From Coptis chinensis (Eukaryota; Streptophyta; Magnoliopsida; Ranunculales; Ranunculaceae), in assembly GCA_015680905.1 (NCBI GenBank), contig CM027383.1, forward strand, positions 85,159,001-85,223,000: 64,000 nucleotides of DNA. Reading direction: 5' to 3'. The position numbers and the translations under genes are program-made. The notes under the pieces are model-generated. The model was given only the letters and a program-made list of their open reading frames with translations. It did no database searches and had not been told where the DNA came from. Shown one piece after another: positions 11,073 through 21,585 of this stretch (position 1 is its first letter; each line of letters opens with the position of its first letter).

Positions 11073-12427
11073 ATGGCCGATAAAGTCGTGCAAGCTGAAG
11101 AGCCTCTCTCCAACTTCTACACACCATTGCAAGATGGACCTCCATCTTGTATTTGACTCACACCGATCACATTCCACCCAACGTGTTCAATCTTCTACTC
11201 ATCTTTCACAGGTTTAAACATGAGTTACCGTACAAACATCTACGCCAGATACATGAAGTATACAATACTTTCCACCATTCAGGTGTCACCGACAATCAAG
11301 TGAAGCTACGAGTATTTCCTTTCACTATAGCTGGTAAGAGTCACGCTTGGCTTCTTTATCAGAAGCCCGATTCCTTCGATACATAGGAAAAGATTGTGTT
11401 CTTCTTCATGAAGAAGTACTTTCCACCGAAAAAAACAAAACAGATAAGAAGTAAGATATAGTTCTTTAGACAGAGTCCGAGTGAGACATTTTCCAAAGCA
11501 TGGGATAGATTCTCTGACCTACTCCATTCATGTCCTCACCATAAACTAGAAAAATCCACTCTTGTCCAATGTTTCTTCAAAGGTCTTCTCCAAGAACACA
11601 AAGTAACCCTCGACATCATGAGTAATGGTAATTTTTTGGATAGAGGTGCATCCAAAGCTTTAACCTTTCTTGAAAACCAAGCTGAAAAGAATACCCATTG
11701 GGGCAATATAAACAATTCCATAATAGTCCAACCCAATACATATAAGGCTAGTGGTATTTTTTTAGGTGAAATCCGATCCAGAAATCAAAACTTTAATCGA
11801 AACCCTCACAAGAAAGATAGATACCCTCACAACCAAACAAAAAGACCAAACTCCTCATCCTGTCATGAACATAAATACCTCACCATGAAATTTCTATTTA
11901 AAATTAAATCATATAGATGCCACTTGTCCTTTAATCACAAACCTATCAGCACTTCAACCAGAAGAAGTATGCGCTTTCAATGTACCAAATGCACCATGGA
12001 GAGAACATCCAAATTTCGCATGGACTAATAATCCATAAACCCAACCACCTCCAGGTTTTAATAAACCACCAAATACATTCAGACAAGGACAAGGTACCTA
12101 TAACAATTAGAACAGTGCATTGGTTCTATCCCATTTTAACCAGAATTACCAAAACTGACTTATCAATCAACAACCAAAGAGACCTAGTTCTAGTTACACA
12201 ATCAACTACTATCCAAACAGATATGCCTACCGAGATAATGCTATCTGTCATGCAACAACAAACTCAAATCCTAGCATCCTTGCACCAATCATTAAACTTG
12301 TTAGCCCAAGATAAAACCCAAAAAGGTGTGTTCCTAAGACAAGCTATTCCAAATCCTAAATCAACAAACACAGCCTTTGAAGTAACAAGTGATGTGAATG
12401 AAGCTAGAGCGCTAAAAACTCTTTCAT
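11073..12427 (+). pseudogene. gag: Element C gag, broken
   Basis: Structural capsid/nucleocapsid gene of an Athila-type element. ATG 11073 reads MADKVVQAEEPLSNFYTPL. After a frame change come NVFNLLLIFHRFKHELPYKH and LRVFPFTIAGKSHAWLL, which align with the gag of element B (FNLLPVFHGLDHEKPYR, FPFTLADK). Later pieces are KYFPPKKTKQIR, FSDLLHSCPHHKLEKSTL and DIMSNGNFLDRGASKALTFL. The C-terminal Asn/Gln-rich part ends LLAQDKTQKGVFLRQAIPNP. Stops and frameshifts break it at several points, and the zinc-knuckle segment is not readable. Its divergence from B is large, so it is an old insertion. No protease or pol follows. Confidence 0.75.
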
Positions 12428-12600
12428 GATCATCCTATCTATGAAGATTAAATCCTCTTTTCCACGATGTATTCCTTCCCCATTCCATTCCACCTTTTAC
12501 TTTAAACGGAATACATCAATAAGGTAACTGGACCCTCAATTTGGAGTGTGTGGTTGTAAGTGTCGAAGTCTTGAGTCCACGTATATCTCGCATATTCTTT
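12428..12600 (+). other. Element C post-pol segment with conserved hairpin
   Basis: Hairpin arms GATGTATTCC (12466-12475) and GGAATACATC (12508-12517) are followed by AATAAGGTAACTGGACCC and GTGTGTGGTTGTAAGTG. This is the block that follows integrase in element B (63059 onward). In C it follows gag directly, so protease to integrase is missing. Confidence 0.65.
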
Positions 12601-14541
12601 GTAAAACACTTTTTACTCGTCGTTTGAGTAAGTGTGACCCTATGGAGCGAGTATGCAATTTTTCTTTTCTTTATTTTATATTCTTTTTCAAAACAATTTT
12701 CTTTCCTTGTTTTCTATCTTACATAAGTTCTTTCCTTCAATCTTCACTATTGACGCTTGAGTAGTGTTTTTCTCTATAAAGAAAAGATGTGAAACAAAGC
12801 AGAGGTGAGATGGTGATTGAGTGGAGGTGTCTTATGGTTGATTTTCATGGTTGTTTTGCATGTTTCGTTTTATATAGGCATGCCAAACCATGGGATGGTT
12901 GGCAATTGTAGCCCTTTTAATTCACATTTTTTTTCCTTCTGTGGGCAATTTCTAGTTGTTTCGAGTTTCGTCTTATAATCTAGTTGGAATGGCTTGAACT
13001 AGGGCTAACTAGAGAGTAAGAGAGGAGAGATTAGATTATCTTGAAATAAAACTAGTCATTTTCACTAGATTTGTCTACTTGCAAAACAAGAGGTGGAAGA
13101 TCTAGGAAGGCCAAACCTTGGGATGGTTCGCAATTTGAGTGACCTAAATTCAAAAATCTTTTCCTTCTATTGGGTGGATCACTCTCCTCATAGTGATTTT
13201 TCTTAGTAATTTTCTCTTTTTCTGTTATTGTTTTAAGTAATTTAGGAGCAAAAACCCAAAAAGAAAAACCCGTCTCTCACCCTTTCATAAATATTTGTTT
13301 TCTCTATTTTGTTAATGCAAGATTCTCGATACATCAATAGTCATGTAATTTTCCAAAAAACAAAACGGGTAATGAATTTTACACAGACCAACCCCTAGAA
13401 CAACACAATCTAGGGGTGGTTTGAGATCAGTTTTGCTTATTAAGGGTCGCCTATATCACTGCACTATTCGCACGGGTCAGGACATTCCATGTCTTATACA
13501 ATAAATCCCCCAACTTGTGTAGCTAAATTTCTGTCTGTCTAGATTGGGTTCACCCCATATATAGCCGACACGAAAGTTGCCTGAGATTACCTGTTATGGT
13601 TTGTTTTAAAAAATGAGCGTTTAGAATCACGACTTTTTTAGTACGGGTATCTTAAAACATCTCTCCATAGTTTTCAAAACTAGAGAATATAAAAAATGAA
13701 AATTATACGCCCCGGAATAACCAAAATGATACCGGATTCATGTATAATTTTATCTTCTTGTCAAAACCTTTATATGATTAGAGATATATTTTGCTTAGGA
13801 AAACCAACTAAAAAAGAAAAATGAGGTGTCTCCAAACGAGAATTACACAAATAGAGTAACCCAAAGTGATACAATTCTTTGTTTAATTCTATCTTTTTCC
13901 TCCACCTCTCTATTTGTCTAAAGAATCTAATATTAAAAGACTCAAACTTGTACAAATTTTCAAACATTCTTCCTTTTTTTGTCATAAAATTTCCCCTTTT
14001 CAATCTCTCTCTTTCTAAAAACCTTTAAATTTTTTCAAAAATGTCTTCTATTACGAACAAAAATCCCTCCACTTAGCAAGACTAGATAGATTTATTTCAA
14101 TGATCGTGTGCAACCACTTCTGAGAGAACTGCAGTTGAAGATATGGACACAGATACCAAAAAGTATTCCTGGTTTGGATAAAAGTTTATACACACGTAAG
14201 AGACGAGCTATGAGAGAAGGCTTGTGCTCGAACTGTCAAACACCAACTTGCCATGGTCTTTAACCTCATAGTGAAAATTCAGTTTTTAAGATTTTTATGT
14301 GCCAGCCACCTGCTCATCAGCACAGCTAAAAAGAGTAATCCAACCATCTGGTTGGGATTGACTCAAGTTTTCAAAGACTTCAAAGTTTTGGGAATCTGAC
14401 TTAAAACAACCCACCTTTTAAAATTTCAGTTCAAACTTATTCAAAATCCAAAAAAATTAATTAAATTTTTTCCTTCTTTTGTTTGTATATATTTCCCTTC
14501 ATTTCTTTTTTGTTTCTTTCCTTTATTTATTTTTTATCCAC
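12600..14541. other. Decayed 3' part of element C and unassigned sequence
   Basis: No reading frame I can support. A diverged duplication of about 70 bp is visible: CCAAACCATGGGATGGTTGG near 12885 and CCAAACCTTGGGATGGTTCG near 13112, each followed by a TTTTCCTTCT stretch. The remainder is AT-rich. No 3' LTR of type C was found. Confidence 0.4.
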
Positions 14542-14762
14542 TGATAAGAGCCTAAAACTGTAGCTTTAACCCCTTAATCAAATGGCGTTCAATGGTACCT
14601 TATCATGCACCTTATTTTTGAGTCAGTTTTATTTCCTATATTAGTACGTTCTAACCTTCTTTTGCAGATGTTCCTGAATTTCACGCGCTTCAATGATATT
14701 TTTACTACCCTCTTTATTTAAATGCTTTGAGGACAAAGCATACGTTTTGTTTGGGGTTGGTT
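14542..14762 (+). mobile_element. Collapsed relic of a B element (221 bp)
   Basis: The first 35 bases of LTR-B (TGATAAGAGCCTAAAACTGT and on) run straight into ATCAAATGGCG, the LTR end plus primer-binding site. About 170 bases of the B 3' region follow (AGTACGTTCTAACCTTC, hairpin 14722-14741, GTTTGGGGTTGG), abutting LTR L1. The element has lost most of its LTR and interior. It shares L1 with B1, so the array once extended further left. Confidence 0.7.
14722..14760 (+). promoter_or_regulatory. Hairpin plus polypurine tract before LTR L1
   Basis: ATGCTTTG-AGGA-CAAAGCAT hairpin (14722-14741), then GTTTTGTTTGGGGTTGG just before the LTR. It has the position and composition expected for the plus-strand primer. 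Confidence 0.65.
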
Positions 14763-16149
14763 TGATAAGAGCTCAAAACTGTAGTTTTAACCCCTTAATA
14801 ATCATACTGTTAGACCAATTATGTGAATAATAAGTAAGAGTTAATACTGATTACGTGTTTTTATACATTTCAGGCTTCAAAGTCCATTATGTGCAGAAAT
14901 GTGCCACTTTAGCGAGATAAAGGAGCAAAAGTCAGTAGAACTTCCGAATGCCATATCTTTGGACTCAGACCTCGGATTGAGGCCTACCTTATGTCAAAAC
15001 GACCGTCTCGGAAAGAGCTTTGCAATGGTCTAAGCCTTGACCCAATCAGAGGAGCAGAAGTGGACGAAAAGTCTGTGGAAGCCAACTGCAGCTGAAGAGG
15101 CCTTTTTGGACTGAAAGAATTGGGTTTTGGGCCTGATTCTCTGGCCCAAAACATGGCTCCAAGCCCATGCACGATTTTTGGATCTGGATGTATAAAAACA
15201 AAAGCTTGACTCAGTGTTAATGGAGTCAATGGCAGTTAGGTTAGGTAGATAGCTTAGAATAGAAAGTAGCCATTAAAATAGCTTATAGATCTAGATTTAA
15301 TTGTTTTATTTAATTAGTTTCAAATCCTTTATTAGATTAAACCTTTGGATCTTGTTCTTCATTTGATTAGATCAATAAAAGTAGTATTTTTTATCAATTT
15401 CGATTTTGTCATTTCCATTTCTAGATCTAATTTCAATTCTTGTTCTTATTTCATTTTAGTCATTAATTTAGATTTCGTTATTGTTTAAATTAGTAAATTT
15501 TAATGCTTATTATTATGTGTAGTTTTAATTTAAATGGAAATGATTATGAATGATTCAAGGCTAAACCTCCATTAGAGGGGTTGAGAAGCCTTGATGAAAG
15601 CTTGATTCCGTTTATCGTAGAAATCGTCGTAATTTCTATTCCACGAAAATAATTAGTTCACCATGAGAAATGGGTTTAATTGTTCACATGCTAGTTATTA
15701 ATTGGTAGAAATGCCATGTGTAATTAGGGGATTAGGAAGAACCGCTTTGTTCTGCGTGAGCGATTCAATTCGATTACTGACGACTTCGTCGTTAGTGGAT
15801 TAAGTTGAGTTAAGGTGGAATCAATCCCCCTCTAACTCCTTATCATAGAATCACCGTAGCATTCCCATAGTTGTCTGATAATCGACTAGTTGCATCTTGT
15901 GGGTAGTTGCACCATAGTTTAGTTGCCCCCCGTAAAAGCTCTCATTGGCTTTAAGTAGAGTATTGAGACTAGAATACAAGCATACGGAAGGACTAAGAGT
16001 GGAACGAACTTCCTACTCCACTTTATCTCATAGGATTGAGAGTAGAAGAAAACTTTGATAAATAAGCAACAAAAAAGATAGTTTAGTTTACTTACGTTTT
16101 GAATTCATCGTTCATTTCGTAAGTAGACTATTCATTTTACGTTTTATCA
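14763..16149 (+). repeat. LTR-B copy L1 (5' LTR of B1)
   Basis: TGATAAGAGCTCAAAACTGT ... TTTTATCA, 1387 bp, with imperfect inverted ends TGATAA/TTATCA. TATAAAAA at 15191; AATAAA-type signal near 15372. It differs from L2 by true substitutions (for example GAGCTC against GAGCCC at the start) as well as small indels, so it is not a copy of the recent duplication that links L2 and L3. Confidence 0.9.
15191..15198 (+). promoter_or_regulatory. TATA box of LTR-B L1
   Basis: TATAAAAA about 430 bases into the LTR, conserved at 44021 (L2) and 55865 (L3). Confidence 0.6.
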
Positions 16150-16170
16150 AATGGCGCCGCTGCCATCTTA
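16150..16170 (+). promoter_or_regulatory. Primer-binding site (tRNA-Asp) of B1
   Basis: TGGCGCCGCTGCC at 16152-16164, directly after the LTR, matches the 3' end complement of plant tRNA-Asp (TGGCGCCGTTGCC) with one mismatch. This is the primer used by Tat/Athila elements. It is the best-preserved site in the window. Confidence 0.8.
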
Positions 16171-16776
16171 GTTCACTTTCGTATTGTTTTCATAGTGTTA
16201 GTACTGTTTTTAAAGTCCCATTTCACCCACCCACCCTTGTTTGAATCATACTGTGGCTGTCCATTTTAGAGTTGAAAAATTCCGAGCAAAATTTACACCG
16301 GCCTTGGCGCTCTCCTTGAGCGATGACCATCCTATGTTCTTGGAAACCATACTAAAACACACTGTAAATTGAAAATACCTCGAGCTGCCTTGGCTTCTCT
16401 GGCTGCGGCGGTTTAAATTTTTCGATTTCGGCGGTTTTGATTCGAACTTTGATCTTTCATATTTTTTCGTGTTCTAACCTGCTATATACACGAACAAGCG
16501 TAAACAAGACGCTATTTATAAAGCGAAACAAGGGCCTTGTCGGGTATTCCTTTCTTCCAAACCTCGCGATCTCCTCGTTAGAGGTTTTATACTAGTATAT
16601 CGAGAATTGTTTGGAGTGTTGCATGTTTAGTTAAGCTCGACTTAGTCTTGCATGAGATTAAGGTCCGGTAGAACAAAACACCTAACGTAAAATACACAAC
16701 AACACCAACAAACAAATCTATCTAGTATACCACACACTACACCTCTAGCTACTATTTTACACACACCACCGATATA
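16171..16776 (+). other. B1 untranslated leader
   Basis: About 600 bases between primer-binding site and gag, without a gene. It carries CTATATACACGAACAAGCG and AGTATATCGAGAATTGTTTG, conserved in B2 and B3. Confidence 0.6.
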
Positions 16777-18144
16777 ATGGGGAAGAAAGAGAGACTCCTC
16801 TCTCGGACTTCTACAAAGCCTTGAGCGATAGCCCCAAATCTTGCATCGTTAGCAGACCCAAGGATTTGATTTCATCCCTCCAAATATTTTTAATTTGTTA
16901 CCCGTTTTTCATGGTTTAGACCATGAAAAACCTTATCGGCTACATCGCGTTAGGATTGAACAAGTCTTAACAACATTCCACCATCCTACGGTTGGTGCGG
17001 AACAAATTAAATTAAGGGTATTCCCTTTCACCTTAGCTGATAAAGGCGTCTTGGTTTAACTGCCCAAAGCCCTAATTCAATGGACTCGTGGGCTAAACTT
17101 GTTCACTGTTTATGGAACATTTTACCCACCCCAAAAGACGGATGAGATGCTTTCCAAGATTCATTTCTTTCGACAAAATCTTCATGAATCATTTTCGAGG
17201 CTTGGAATCGTTTCACCGATCTGCTTATAGAGTGTCCACACCATAACCTAGCAAAAGACACGTTAGTTCGTGCCTTTTCAAAGGACTTCAACATCACCAT
17301 AAAGAAGTCCTTGACATTATGAATGGGGGTAGTTTCTTAAGTAAAGGAGCCTGGAGGCTTATAAATTTTAGAGGACCAAACTAAAGCGAAATAATAATTG
17401 GGGTAGTGATGATATCCCCGCTCCGCTAGTTCTACTAATACAGTTAATGCGCGGTATGTTTGAAATTAAACACGATTCGAGCTTAAAACTCTAATCCAAT
17501 CACTCACTAAAAAGGTAAAGGCCATTTCTGTACAACAAAAGCCTATCCCCGTCATGAATGTAAATTCAAACCCATGTAGTTTCTGTTGGAGTCCTGAGCA
17601 TCCCGACTCCCACTGTCCTATAGCCTATGAACAGGTTTCTTCCATTAATAGTGAACCTAACGCCCCTTGGAGACAAAATCCCAACTTCGGTTGGAGAAAT
17701 AACCAACAAGTCACACCTCAAGGGTACAATAATCAATATGTTAGGCCAACGCACAACTTTAACCAAGCTCCACTACGACAAGGACAGGGTCAGGGTAATT
17801 TTAATAATTATAACAACCAAGTGCAACCTCGACAAGGTCAAGCACAAGGTCAAGGTAATTATAATAATTATAATGCTAATAGAGGTATCGTTCCGGTCAA
17901 TAATAATTATCAGAATCCACCTATAAATAATTCACGTGAAATAGTTCCAGTCACACCACCCGTGACTACTACACCCACACAACCGGATCGCCTTGACACC
18001 TTCATACAAGTGAGCCAAAAACTTTTCCAAACTATGGCTCAATCTAACCAACAGCTTCTACAATCCGTTAATAATTTAACCCAACAGTTGGCTCAAGATA
18101 AAGCCCAAACCAAAGGTGTGTTGCCAAGTCACGCTAATACATAA
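16777..18144 (+). pseudogene. gag: B1 gag, frameshifted
   Basis: Capsid/nucleocapsid polyprotein of element B. ATG 16777 begins like the B2 start (MGEERETPLSDFYKAL). Capsid pieces FNLLPVFHGLDHEKPYRLHR and FPFTLADKGVLV follow in shifting frames. From 17554 to TAA 18144 one frame is open for 196 codons. It carries a CCHC zinc knuckle, C-SF-C-WSPE-H-PDSH-C (CX2CX4HX4C), then a Gln/Asn/Gly-rich tail (RQGQGQGNFNNYNNQ) and a final coil-like LFQTMAQSNQQLLQSVNNL. The ending ...QDKAQTKGVLP matches element C. The stop at 18144 probably interrupts a longer Gag-Pro frame. Confidence 0.8.
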
Positions 18145-18561
18145 TCCTAAAACAACAAACACAAAACCTTTGAGGTAACGGATAATACTAGTAATGAATT
18201 TGAAAAGTAGGGTGAGATAAATGCCATCACCACTCTCCGCTCGGCAGAGTGGTTGATAACAAGGTAACTATGCCTATAGTTACCCCACCAATAGTCCCCT
18301 ACACCTACTATTTTACTAGATACGAAATAGAAACTGAAGAGCCTACCAATTGTAGAGGTACCGGTTACAACACAACCTAAGAAACAAAAGCCACGGTTAA
18401 ACATCCACCGATACCATAGCTAAATATAGATGTAAACCACCGTTTCCACAAAAATTAGCCATGTTAACTAGGGATACAAATTACGAGGGAGATTAGGGAC
18501 GTTTTCAAGAATCTAACTATAAACCTTCCCTTCCTCGAAGCTATTAAAAAGCTACCACATC

Positions 18562-19060
18562 ATGCTAAGTTTCTTAAGGAATTGTGTACTACTAGGCGTA
18601 AGACAAATATACCAAAAGACGCTTTTTACGGAACAATTCCCAACCTTATCTGAACATAATGGAATTGTTAAGTACAAGGACCACAATCGATCTATCAGTA
18701 AAATGCACCTTAGGAGATTCCTATCTGACGACCGCGTTATTAGACACGGGGGCTAGTGTTAACTTACTCCCATTTTATTTATATAGACAAATAGGTCTAG
18801 ACAAGATGCAACCCACTAAAATGGCGTTGCAATTAGGCGATCGGTCTATTAAGTATCCTAAGGGTGTAGTCGAAAATGTCTTTGGTAAAAGTTCGATTTC
18901 TACTATCCGGCTGATTTTGTAGTCCTCGATCTGAGAAGTCGCTAACGACTCTGTCCGATTATTTTAGGGCGTCCGTTCTTGGCAACCGCCAATGCGCTCA
19001 TTAATTGCCGTGATGGTTCAATGTCCATGTCTTTTTGGCCATCTTGCTGTTGAAGTCAAT
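18562..19060 (+). pseudogene. B1 retroviral-type aspartic protease
   Basis: Cleaves Gag-Pol in related elements. The active-site motif LLDTGASVNLLPFYLYRQIG is at about 18737-18796 (GACACGGGGGCT at 18743 gives D-T-G-A), followed by LQLGDRSIKYPKGVVENV. The flap/end region VILGRPFLATANALI is readable only with a frameshift near 18915. The catalytic Asp is intact but the frame is broken. Confidence 0.8.
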
Positions 19061-19372
19061 GTTTTAAAACAAGGACACGCTTACCCGATTAGTCTATGGA
19101 TGGAGAGGTTAGCATGATCGAGCTTTGCTTTCGAGATTATTTCAACAACACGTTCCCCGATAATCATATTACCAAAATTCTTTCCTTTGGAAAGTCGGAC
19201 TCAACATTTTCATTCCTACACTAGTCGATACACATGTTATTGATGAGGGCCGGGATAGATGACTTTCTCAAAGATGTAGAGGACTACCATAGTAATGTGG
19301 ATATGACCAATCTAGATGAGGAATTCGATGAGTTTCTTCGGTAGGTGACGATTCACCCTATCAAGATCTACC

Positions 19373-19852
19373 TTGCACAACATCCACCTCAATTCCCTCC
19401 TTCCACCCTTTCAAAGGAATCTCGAGTTTGCACTTTCGATCCTTTTGTTTCTCCCCATGCTTCATAATTTTTTAAATCCTCCTAGCAAACAGATACTTCA
19501 GAAGGACAAACTATTTGACACCTTAATTTTCAGAATTGAGACAGTCCCTACACACACAATGAATGAGTTCGGTGCTAAAACCACATCCTCATTGTGTACA
19601 AACTGTCTTTCTAGAACTTATCCATATCTACCATATTCTCCACAACCATTCACTTTTCCACACTTATTTACTAGAACACCCACTCATTCAAAAATGAAAA
19701 ATAAGGTGCATGATAGGTTACACAATAGGGTAATCCGACTTAGCTTTCATTTCACTAGGTTGAGTCATAGGAAAATTGGTGTTTCATTGTGTTGGGATAT
19801 GTTTTATGTGATATTTATTTATGGAATGATCCACAACTATTTAGGTTGTTGA
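19373..19852 (+). CDS. Unknown 159-codon ORF replacing RT-RNase H-integrase in B1
   Basis: Open from 19373 to the stop ending at 19852; no ATG lies at its very start, so it may be the end of a longer frame. It contains Pro/Thr/Tyr-rich stretches (YPYLPYSPQPFTFPHLFTRT), a basic part (KMKNKVHDRLHNRVIRLSF) and a hydrophobic, aromatic end (GVSLCWDMFYVIFIYGMIH). I recognise no domain. It sits between protease remains and the conserved post-pol hairpin, about 80 bases before it, exactly where B3 keeps RT, RNase H and integrase. This marks B1 as a non-autonomous form that would need enzymes from relatives. It could also be decayed non-coding filler. Confidence 0.45.
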   Translation: MHNIHLNSLLPPFQRNLEFALSILLFLPMLHNFLNPPSKQILQKDKLFDTLIFRIETVPTHTMNEFGAKTTSSLCTNCLSRTYPYLPYSPQPFTFPHLFTRTPTHSKMKNKVHDRLHNRVIRLSFHFTRLSHRKIGVSLCWDMFYVIFIYGMIHNYLGC

Positions 19853-19933
19853 TATATGAACAACCGCATGTTCATACATATGTTTTAGATAAAGTCTCGA
19901 GTATCGACTATAAAACGACTCAATTTAGGTGTT

Positions 19934-19975
19934 TGGTGCATTTCCTTTCACTTTAATATATTGGTGAGTGCACCA
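19934..19975 (+). other. Conserved post-pol hairpin (B1)
   Basis: TGGTGCATTT pairs with GAGTGCACCA across a 22-base loop (two G-U pairs), then TTAAGGTAACCGGCCC. The equivalent hairpins are at 29455, 63059 and 12466. Confidence 0.65.
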
Positions 19976-20721
19976 TTAAGGTAACCGGCCCTCCCTATGG
20001 AGTGTGTGGCTGTAAGTACGGATCCTAAGTCCACGGTTCACATAGTTCCGTTTTCCACTCTTGCATGTTTTTCTCGGATTTTTTAGTCATGTTTCTCTAT
20101 GGTGTGAATTATGTCTTTATTGCTTATCGTTTTCCTTCTAAAAATAAAATAAAAATAAAAATAAAAAATAAAAAAATAAAAATAAACATAGTAATCTAGG
20201 AAGTCTCGGGAATCGACTTTAAAAGACCATTCACTAAAACAAATTTTCTAAGCTTCGTTGTAAAAATTTGTTTGGGGGTGTGGGGTGTTAAATGTTTCCG
20301 TAATAAATGTTTTATGTCCCATTAGAGTTGTTTAGGCCGTTTTATTGTATTACGCTTCGGATTGACATAATCTATTAATTTAGAGTTCATTCGTTCGCGA
20401 TAACTTACGTCATGCACGCACTTCGAGGCGTTTTCCACTATCTCGTATGTCATCCGAAGTCGGAATAGAGTGTTTTATGGATCATTGGATAGGAAATTCC
20501 CTCCTGATCATTTCCATATCTCATTCGCAAAAATCGGACCCGTAACGGCCGGCAATTTTGATTTGAAATTAGCGAAAAAATCGAAAAAATCAAAATTTCG
20601 ATTTTGGGCTTGGGCCCAACCAGCGCCAACCGGTAACCAGCATACGACCGACCGGCAGCGCGCCATACCTTCTTCAGCAACAGTTCATCGTTTTTTCATC
20701 TTCCACCGCCATTAACAAGCT
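19976..20721 (+). other. B1 post-pol spacer up to the nested element A
   Basis: Non-coding and alignable with 63101-64000: GTGTGTGGCTGTAAGTA, an A-rich tract (20145-20190), the module AAACAAATTTT...AAATTTGTTTGGGGGTG (20239-20280), then ACGTCATGCACGCACTTCGAG and GATCATTTCCATATCTCATT. It ends in AAGCT (20717-20721), the target duplication of element A. Confidence 0.7.
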
Positions 20722-20870
20722 TGATAAGCACCCAAAACTGTAATATTAAACCTCGAGAGACATAGCATTTTGGTCAATTATGTGTTTAATAATCATGTAA
20801 TAATTATATTTTCGTACCTTTGCAGGTTTCCGCAATTAAAATGAAGATAGCGATAAAACATGCATCAAAG

Positions 20871-21230
20871 TACAGGAATACGGGAATATTTGGAGTTTCC
20901 CACTCGACCCGTAAAGCCGAAGTTTCCAAAAAGAAACGAGAACCCGGTCGCGAGCGGGCCCACATATGAAGAAGCGAGGAAACTTCCGATGCTCGGATCG
21001 GATAAATCTAGGTGCCGGCGTTGGCTAGTGAAGCTGCCAAAGTACAAGAATCTGGGAATATTGGAATTCCCGCTCAATCCCCGTAAAGCCCAAACAAAGC
21101 GACTAGAGCCGAAGTTTCCAAAAAACGAGAACCGGTCGCGAGCGGGCCCACATATAAAGAGAGGCGGAAACTTCCGAAGCTCAAATCGGATAAATCTAGG
21201 TGCCGGCGTGGGCTAGTGAAGCTGCCATAG
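20871..21230. repeat. Direct duplication of about 180 bp inside LTR-A
   Basis: Two adjacent units (20871-21042, 21043-21230) share the GAAGTTTCC, GAGCGGGCCCACATAT, GGAAACTTCCGA and TAAATCTAGGTGCCGGCG blocks. The same duplication is present in the 3' LTR (about 37216-37565), so it predates this insertion. Confidence 0.8.
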
Positions 21231-21577
21231 CGACGAGGCGGACGAACTTCTAAGGACAAAAAGTCGTAAAAAGCGCCAATTTTTAAGCCAAATCTGGACA
21301 CACTAAGTGGACACATTATCGCGGGCCCGAAGACATGATGAGTCGGCATAGGCGGTGGCAAATGATGGTTTCAAATTGATACCACCTGGCAAGAGAGAAG
21401 ACGTATCAATTCAAACCGGTGGTTTGAATTGAAATGAGCTAAAACAAAAAAAACGGCAAAAAGGCGAAAAGTTAAAACAATTAAAACAAAACTTTGATTC
21501 TCAAAGTTTGAACCATTCAATTAGCATAAGGCCAAAAGCAAATTAAATCGGTCCGCGGATGGTCATCCTATGATGCC

Positions 21578-21585
21578 TATAAATA
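21578..21585 (+). promoter_or_regulatory. TATA box of LTR-A (5')
   Basis: TATAAATA in CCTATAAATATGAAGGC, conserved at 37919-37926 in the 3' LTR. Confidence 0.6.

Noticed and set aside
15001..15229. Minus-strand 81-codon frame conserved in three LTR-B copies (14984, 43814, 55666)
   Set aside because: Conserved only because the LTRs are conserved; it is damaged in L3, antisense to the promoter region, and has no recognisable domain.
20860..21361. Open frames on both strands inside LTR-A, also at 37210-37428
   Set aside because: LTR sequence with an internal duplication; no start context, no domain, and not maintained between the two LTRs.
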